Assembly (NCBI GenBank): GCA_963070105.1
Contig: OY718803.1
Span: forward strand, 10,940,327-11,004,326
From: Litomosoides sigmodontis
Taxonomy: Eukaryota > Nematoda > Chromadorea > Rhabditida > Onchocercidae
DNA: 64,000 bases
Direction of reading: 5' to 3'
Position numbers and translations under genes: made by a program. The notes below the pieces were generated by a model. It was not told the DNA's origin. It saw only the letters and a list, made by a program, of their open reading frames with translations, and did not search any database. Each line of letters begins with the position of its first letter. Position 1 is the first letter of the stretch. This document shows positions 41,101-50,100 of the stretch, piece after piece.

Positions 41101-44100
41101 TATTGTCAAAACAAGCCAAAATCTGATTTTCTGATGGCACAAGATGATTTTGAGCAAGTATGTTTGCATTTCCGTAGTGCATTTTTTTCTCTTCATCCTA
41201 TGATTTTATCAGCTAACCTTGCTTATTTTCTAGCATCCATTAAGTGATTACGTAACTGATTTTTCTACACAAAAATTATCTGAAGTATTCGATTTTTCTG
41301 TCAAAAGTGCTCTCATCGTCAGCATTCTCTTGAGTTCACTAGATTACTGGAACTCTTAAGTTTCCGATAGGTGGCTTATGATGGGATCTTTTCTCCTTGC
41401 GTGAAAGTTTCGAAGGTTTTTTTGCTGCGCTTGCATTACCAAATTGAAATAGCTTACAAATTTTGTCGATGAGTAGTTTCATGTCTCACTTTTATTTCCT
41501 ACTAATTGAACGTGCATTATACAGTATTATTTGCAATAATTTTTCTAATGAGGATAAAAATAATATTTAATCGGATTGTTACAGTTTTTTGCCGAAATAA
41601 AACAGAAATTGGGTCATAAGATATCGCTATGTGATCTGTTAATCAAACCAGTGCAGCGTATAATGAAGTATCAGTTACTGATGAAGGATGTTTTGAAATA
41701 TACAGAAAGAGCGGGTGATCAAATGGATGTCCTAGAAAAAGCTTTTCAAGTTCGTTTTATTTATTGAGTTAATATTGGTCCTCGAAGGATTAATTCCGTG
41801 GGCAAGGTTATATTTGCAAAGTTCAAATTCCAGTTTTTCAGCCAACTTCTTAAGAATTATAATTAAATCATAAGACTTTTTCTCTAGCACATAACGTAGG
41901 TAGCTTAAATCAGGGAGTTTAACATTTGATCCATCCAATTAGGTGCATGAAAACCATTATTTTATTTTTACTGTGATGTGTATTGGACTAGGAAAGGATC
42001 ATGAATTCCTTTTCATAGGTTATGCATGTAGTACCGAAGGCATGCGATGATATGATGCAAATTGGACGATTGCAAAATTTTGATGGAAATTTAAATGCTC
42101 AAGGAAAATTGATATATCAGGTTGATTCATCTATTTCATCATCCTCAAAAGCGAAAAATATCCATGACTGTATAGGATGATCAGCATAAAGTGTCTGCAT
42201 GTAATTTTAACGCAGACACAATACGTCAATGTCAGTTCTTGTCCACATGTGATATACGCGATGTAGGAGAATTTTGTAAATTTTTTTCTTAATGCTGAAG
42301 AATTTTCAGGGAACTGTGGCAATCTCAGATAATGCTCCGTCTCAGCCTTTCAAAGGAAAAGATAGGCGAATATTTCTGTTTGAGCAGTCTGCAATCATTG
42401 CAGATTGCATTTTACCGAAGAAAGAATTTGGCAATCCTACATATATCTTCAAAAGTCAAATTATGGTCAACAAAGTGAGTTCACATAAACTCTACCTAGG
42501 AATCTAGGTCTTTACTTTTGTTTCGTGTAGTTGGTCACAACATTAATCTGTAACTGAATGATTTCATAAGATATATTGTAAGAGCAAGCACCGCTTCTTC
42601 GACCCTTGCATAACTTGTCAAATGGAAAAATTTTATAACTAAATTTGAATTCAGATGGTGCTGGAGGCAAATATTCCTGATGAACCGTTACGTTTCATCC
42701 TGAAAAGTAATGATCCGATACAACCGATTGCATTCGTAGCACAAGCTAATACAGTGGAGGAAAAGGATGAGTGGATTTTGAAAATAAACAGTCAGCTGGA
42801 TCAGCAAAAAACACTTTTAGCAGCTCTGGTAGATCCCAAACGCTATCAAAATCAACTTGCCGGAAGTGTGAATTCATTGTCATTGTAAGTTCTTTCCTTT
42901 TATTCTGTCTCTCTTCTTAATCTATCTTGAAATAGCAATTTCAAAATGCTAACACCGGTTGCTGTTTTTTTTTCTTCATACTTTGTTGTAACAATATTAA
43001 ATTACTAAATGCTACAATTTAACTTAGTAAGAGTAAATTGGAGGCGAGAAACTTGCAAATGACTTTTGTTACTTGTGATGATTGGTAATTGTGTTAGTGG
43101 TGCTGGACTAGGCAGTCTTTTGACATTAAACTCTGTTGTTTTTATATCTTCATTTCGCAACAATTTTCGTTTTTTTTGATGTTTTTTTATTTTATTTAAG
43201 ATTTCAGAGAAGAAATGGACAAGAAGAAAACGTTACTTCCACGGCTAATGAGTAAAAGTAAAGAAGAAAACCACATCTCCTCGGGTGCTTCATCTTCGAC
43301 GAATCAAAATTCTAGCACGCAGGCATTGCCGTCGAAGAGCAGCTCTTCGACAAAATCATCGAAGTTATTTGGTTTTGGAAAAAAAATGAATCCATCAAAT
43401 AGTAACAAGTCAGCGGCTGTAGGTAAATTAAAATAACATCGAAGATGGTACCGGGACAAACCAGAGAACAACGATGAGTGAATGTTGTGAGCCGTCGAGT
43501 CGCATTTCAGTCCTTTAAAAATTATCTTCAGTTATCTTTTGGAATGTAATCATTTTTTTCTCCTATTTTTATTTTACATTGTTTAAGTGGCTTTTGAAGA
43601 CATCATGTTAGCTTTTTTGACAAATGAATTTTCTGGATTTTTTGCTGACAAAAAAAGTAGTAACTGTCGTTTCTCTCACGGCAATAAATAATGTATGGCA
43701 TGTCAAAATTTTGAAGAAATTTGAAAAAGATATCTTTTCTTCGGCAAACATTGTTCAGTTGATGATAGAAATAATTTTTTCTTTTTTGATGGCGTGTAAG
43801 AAGAGGGACTGAATTACGAACTTCAAAAATTTTTTAAGTATTCGACAAAAATCCTCAGAACTATTTCCTTTCTATTTGAATTGGTCATCTCCTCACTCAC
43901 TGATTTAATGATGTCGGTTTGTTCATATAATTTTCTATTGTTGCTTGTTATTTATTATGAATAGTTATTGTATGTGAGTAGATTTATACAGTTTGAATGG
44001 TACCAGTTGTTTCAAAAATTGTGAAATAGTTTTGTTGTTGTATTAAAGAATTGGTGAAAGATATGAGTAGTTCTTATTTATTTGAATTACACGAGAAAGC

Positions 44101-47100
44101 TAGTAAGGAGCACTTTTTTTTGTAGAAGAATTAGTTGATAATTATGATTTGGAAGATAATTTCGGATTCCACTTGTTGCCCAAAATTACATCGGTGTTTT
44201 CGTTTAATTATTAGCAGTGATTTTTCTTCATTCGTATCGTTTTATTCAAATTCATGTTACTTTAATTTACCAGCTTTTCACTTCTGGTAAAGCTTAACAT
44301 TAATTTCCACGAAATTATCCTATCCTGATCTTCTGCCATTTTCTTACTCATTTTCATCCATTTAGTTAGACCGTTTCATTCACACCTATCGACACCAATT
44401 TTTCCACCTGCTTTTCCTTTGCTGAATTTCATTTAATACAATGAAGAGGAAGAGGAAAAAAAATCGCTGTACATGCATTGTTACTTGTAAAAAAGTGTAA
44501 AAATGCATTTTTTCCGTGTTCTACTTTTTTCACTACTCAATAAATGAGCTTATGCACAATTTGAGTAAAGATATTATTCTCAAATGTTGCCGCTCAGTTC
44601 CTTAACGTGAGAAAGAAATTGGACGTTTTAAATATCGGCATTAATACACGTTGAATTTTTTCTTCACACTCAATAATTTCTTGCCTTGCTGTTCAAGCAG
44701 TCAGCGGTTTCCTACACAAGCAATTACTCAGCAAAGCTTTCAAAGAAAGAACAGAGCAAATTTGAAGTTTTTTTTTAAATCTTTACCTTCCCTCTGTCAT
44801 TCAACAAAATTGCCAATAATTAGCACAAATAAATGTGATAGAACACATAAGTGATTTTGTATTATTTTGCAATATAAAATTTGCGCAAATGTTGATATTA
44901 TTCATATTTTATTTTGCTTTGTATATTTTATTTTTTTAAATTAATATTTCTAATTTGATATACAATTATGGAAGAGGAACGATTCATTTGTTTTTTTTTC
45001 CTTTTTCATATTTCGCTCATTTTTATCCATCCATCCTTCATTAATGCATCATTTGTATTTGTTAGGTATATGAGATGTATTCATTGTGTCGATGAAGTGG
45101 TCATCAATCATTTCGAGAAGCAGGAAAAGGGAAGAATTGAAATACGTAAAATGTATATGAATGTTATTTAATTTATTACTGTCATTTGATCATTTAAATA
45201 TCCTTTTTTTTGTTTGCTTTCATCATTCGTTGTTGTATCATTGTTTTAATGATTGATTGATTGATTGAAGAATTGCATGCAGCGATATCTTTTCCGGTTC
45301 ATGATGATTTATTACTAGTATTCATCATCATTATTACTAATTATGACTATAAGAATAATATTGATTGTTATTATTCGTCATGTTGTATTTTTAAAGAAAG
45401 GAAATGAAGCTTTGGGATAAAAATGTATTTGTGAAGATATTTAGAGGAGGAAGGACAGTCTTTTTGCTCATTCATTATTAAATGCCTAGTTTTTTCTTTT
45501 TTTTTTAAAATTTTGACCTCTTCCCTCATCACTTCCAACATCCCCTGTTTTCCTTCCCACTCATCGCATCTCTGTCTCTCACTCCTGGGAGTTTTTTTTT
45601 TACTCGTTTTATGTTTGCAAAATGGGAATTCCTTAAAGGAAGAGAGAATTAAATAAGAAATTAATTTCTTAAGTATTTCTTCTCTTTGATCTCTGATTCT
45701 TTTCCTCATATTTTGCTTTTTTTGGAATTGATATTTTTGTGGCCAAATAAATATCGCTTCTAAGCTGTCAGCTTCACTGTAAATAGCATATGACAAGGGT
45801 TAGCATTCCACGTTGTCTATTAGGCATACAATGAATTCACTTTGCATTTCAGTTTAACTATCAAAGGAAAGTTAAATGTAAATTTCTACAGTTGAAAAAT
45901 TTGCGCCTTTCTGCCTCCGCAGGAAATACGATATTTAGCATCACTGACCTGATTGGAGTAGGTGGATGTGTGCGTGTACGCAGTCGTTTGTCAATTTCAA
46001 GTGTCGAATTTTCGGTGTCTTTTAGCGCCTGTGATAATTTCCTTACAATGAAAGTAATGTATTTAGTAGATTGATAGTTTCAGTGACTGGGAGATTCAAG
46101 CAAGTGATTGATTTCTCCCAGATAATCAGTAAGGGGAGAGAGAAGTGAAGAGATTGAAATGACAAGTGATTTCTTGTAATCAATCATTGAATGGCAAGAG
46201 AGATCTTTTAAAGTGAAATTTATTGAAGATGTTATTAACTCATCAATTGTCATGGCGTTTTTTTCCTCTTCCATCTCACATGTGCTTTGAGAGGTGAAAA
46301 GTGGATCGGAGATGTTTTTTGATGAATTAATCCTGAAATGAGTGAGGTGAGATGGCGGATTAATGATTGAGTGAGTATATTGAGAACAGCTTGCGTGTTG
46401 CTAAGAAGAGTTAGTTATTAGAAATGCTAACTTGTTTAACAGTGTTCATTTGCTTTACCTTTCAACAGTTGTTGTTCTGGCATTGCTGATGAAGCGATGA
46501 CGACAGCAATTTCTTTCAATAATTTGAAAAAATTCACTTGAGAAGTTACCGGAGCTAGAGGGAAATATGTCAGATGGAACAATAACGGTCAGTTTTATTT
46601 TCCGAATTATTGCGTTGTGCTATTCACTCTTATTTATTCATTTTGTACATACATTGAATCGCCTAGTACAAGTGATCACCATAGGAGCTTTTTCTTTCAA
46701 ATTTAAAATTTGATGAAAATTTATGATTGTATGAGATATAGCTGGAATAATTTTGCTAAAACTGTTTTTTTTTTGATTTCAATGCTTTGTACTAATATTT
46801 AGCACAAAGATAGGTACATAATTCTATTTTAACTATGTGTGATATTTTTCGAGAATAAATTTTAATAATTATATTTGAAATTACAGTGCTAAAATGCGCT
46901 TATAATTAAATGTGGTTGTGATTAGAAATAATTCATGATTCTGTTTGCTATTTAGAAGGAATTGCGCTTTGTCATTTTCAGGAGCAATCGTCGATGTGCG
47001 AAGAATGTGTGGGCGAAGTGTTTGCTGTAATGAATTGCTCATTCACTGCAGTGAAGGAAAAGCAAATTAGTGGCCATCGAGGGGAAAAGGTATGATTGTT

Positions 47101-50100
47101 GCCGAACTGAATATTATTAATTAACATATAATGAAGTTTTATTAGTGTTCACAGTGTTCGATGTTCATTATTTTGTTCGGTAATTTAAAGTTGAAAAGTT
47201 ATAGAGTTTGACTGATAACATCTGGATAGCAGAAAGATAATTAACCACAGTATGAGTAAGCTGTTGTTTGTGTATCGAAATTAACAACTGATTAACAGAT
47301 GGTTCATTGAGAGATAGAAATTATTGGTTATTATAATGTTCACGTACAAAATGGACTTCGTATAATTATATCTCGCACGTAGTAATTGCGCAATAATTTA
47401 CTTTATTGGAATAATTGTAGATTCGTTGAATTTTTGCAAGTCTTTTACAGGTGAAAATTCTCGGAGTTGATAAAAATGGATATGCAGAAGTTGAGAAAGA
47501 GGATGGCAAGAAAGGTTATATTCCGACTTATTTTTTGGATCTGAATTCGGTCCCAGGTGATAATTTTGCTCAACAAATAAGGTTTGTTCTACAATGTTGT
47601 ACTTTCGCATTTAATTTTGTTAAATTTAATGTAATGATTATAAGCTTAGGCTATACTAATGCAATAAATAAGGCCTCATTACCTTAACTATAAGAACTGT
47701 TATTAATGGGTATAAGATTTATTTAAGTAATGTATATGAAAAAAAAATAGAAAGCAAAAGCAAGAGAAACAAATCGCCATTCAAGCACTTTTTGTTTCAG
47801 ATATCGTCGGAAATGGTATCATTTAGTCGACTCAAGCCAGACGCTAATTTTTAGAAACAATCCGTCTAATTTATTAAACAATATTTCATATCTAACTGAT
47901 TTAATATCATTTCTACCTGTACAAAAGGAATCACTTTCATTGATATTCCCTTCATCTTCTCATAAGCAGCCAGTGTGTACTGAACCCTTACAAGATATGA
48001 CAATAAAATTGGGAGAAAAAATACTTTTGACATGTAAATTTTTCTCGCACGAATCACTTACGATTGTTTGGCGTGGTCCGGTAATTACAGCCAAACGTCA
48101 GTATGAAATTTTCGTAAGTGTGAAGTCTTTTCTTTTTTGCTTACTAATTCAAAATTGAAGTACAAATTGTAATTGGCAGGAAAATTAATTTAAACTCAAA
48201 AAAAAAATAAAAATGAAAGGTGGTGATTTTTTACTTCTGAGTTTGCATGAATTTTAATGATATTCTTCTGGCGTTCATATAATGAAAGAACTTTAGAAAA
48301 GATCTCATTATGTAATTTAAGCCTTCTTCATTCACAGACACTTGGATGAGATCAACTTTTCCTTACACGTATCGAAATATGTATATATTTAGAATATTTA
48401 ATTTCTAGGAAAAAATTTAGAATATATCTTGAATATTGAATTATATCTCTCGTCTATCAACGTCATTAACTTTTACACGATCGTTGCAATTCATTTGTCA
48501 AGATTAAATCGTAGTAATACTCTTATATAATCATTGGATTAAATGAATGAAAAAGGTTCTGTGTTGTTTGTAGACAAAAGAAGAAGGTTGTTCAATGTTA
48601 ACATTGAAAAAATGTGTGGAAGAAGATGGTGGACAGTATTGGGCTGAAGCTGAAAATACCTTCGGTAAATGTCATACTGTCGCGTGGATTACAGTAATCG
48701 TGCCACCCGGCGTAACACATATCACAACATGTAAGGCAATTAATCGTAATAGTGTGTTGTTACAGTGGAAAAATACAAGGAAGGGTAATTCGAAAACTCT
48801 CCACTACGTTATAGAATATAAGCGAGAAGGTAACTTTTTAATGATAATTTTAAATGCCAGTAAATCTGCACTTTTTCAATTCAGTTTTTTCATTCGCACT
48901 TATATGATTTTAAAATTTTATCTTAGAATTATTGTAATGATGACATTGCTTCAGTGTATTTATGAAAACTTCTTAATTATACACTAGTTAAATAAAATTA
49001 TCTCAAACTGTCAGTAATTTGCAGATATGATTGATTACAAGGTAGCAGTGGAAGGTGTCACTGGTATATCGACTGTTATCGCAGATCTCAAAACGGCGTT
49101 CTATTCCTTTCGTATTTACGCCTTCAATGAATATTTCAAGGGTCGAGCTGGGCCAACAGTTGACATTGACTTAAATTTGGCTTCCTCATCATCCACTATT
49201 CTTACGGATGATATCAATGCTAAGGTAATAGTTTATTTACAATTATTTTCTGATTGCTGCATCATATTTCTGTCTGTTGTAATTTGTTATGTGTATATAA
49301 GCCATTTTCACGTAGAAAATTCAATGTGTGGCTTAAGCTATACACTTTTCATTATTTTTGCTTTCCCCTGAAGTTACATTTTAATAATTTATTAGGTGAA
49401 ATATATTGATGAGGCGACATATACAGAAATCTATGCCACTGCTCGCATTGTATATAAGGGGAAATTTGCTGACGTGAAGGAAATAATACGTAAAAGTGAC
49501 AAGAAACGGTATGCGGCAAAATGTTTCATGCGTGAATACACGCAAACTGAAACGGAATGGAAAGATATTGAACGTGAAATAAGCATTATGCGTCGCATTC
49601 GACATCGTAATATTGTTTCTTGTCGTGGAAATGTTAAAATGGACAACGAACTAATCATGATTATGCAATGGTAAAATGTTTTTATTTAACAGAAAAGTTT
49701 ATTATCCTTCTGGAGAGTTGCTGCATAGCCGATTCATAATAGTTTTTTAGCGTTATTATCAAATAAAAATCAGTATGAGTCATTATATTAACAGGTTAAA
49801 TGGTCCGCATCTATTAGACTACATAATAGGTTTGGGATACGTATCGGAAGCATTAATCCAACGATTTTGCAAGGATCTTCTATCAGCATTAAAATATCTT
49901 CATTCCTTTGATATTGCTCATCTTGCTATTCAGGTAAGAGTTTTTGTCCGGTCTTTCTGCCTTAAATAAAATTCCGATATCAAATTTTTTATATTAAAGC
50001 TTTACGAAAAATTTTCCATTTTCGTTGTTCTATTTGTTTTTACTATTTTTTTCTAGCCAGAGAATTTACTAACTCATGTTAGTAATGTTGTACGACTTGT

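Noticed and set aside
44699..44762. Exon-like stretch between PH2 and second SH3 (Gln/Ser-rich)
   Set aside because: In the phase required by the upstream exon it reaches a TGA before any usable donor, so it was not included.
45371..45796. 141-codon minus-strand frame within a unc-73 intron
   Set aside because: Lys/Glu-rich low complexity arising from polypyrimidine tracts; no splice or start context and no homology.
49676..50056. Kinase exons as a separate gene or pseudogene
   Set aside because: Phase, splice sites and domain order run unbroken from FnIII through the kinase-like exons, with no frameshift or stop. The loss of catalytic residues is by substitution only.
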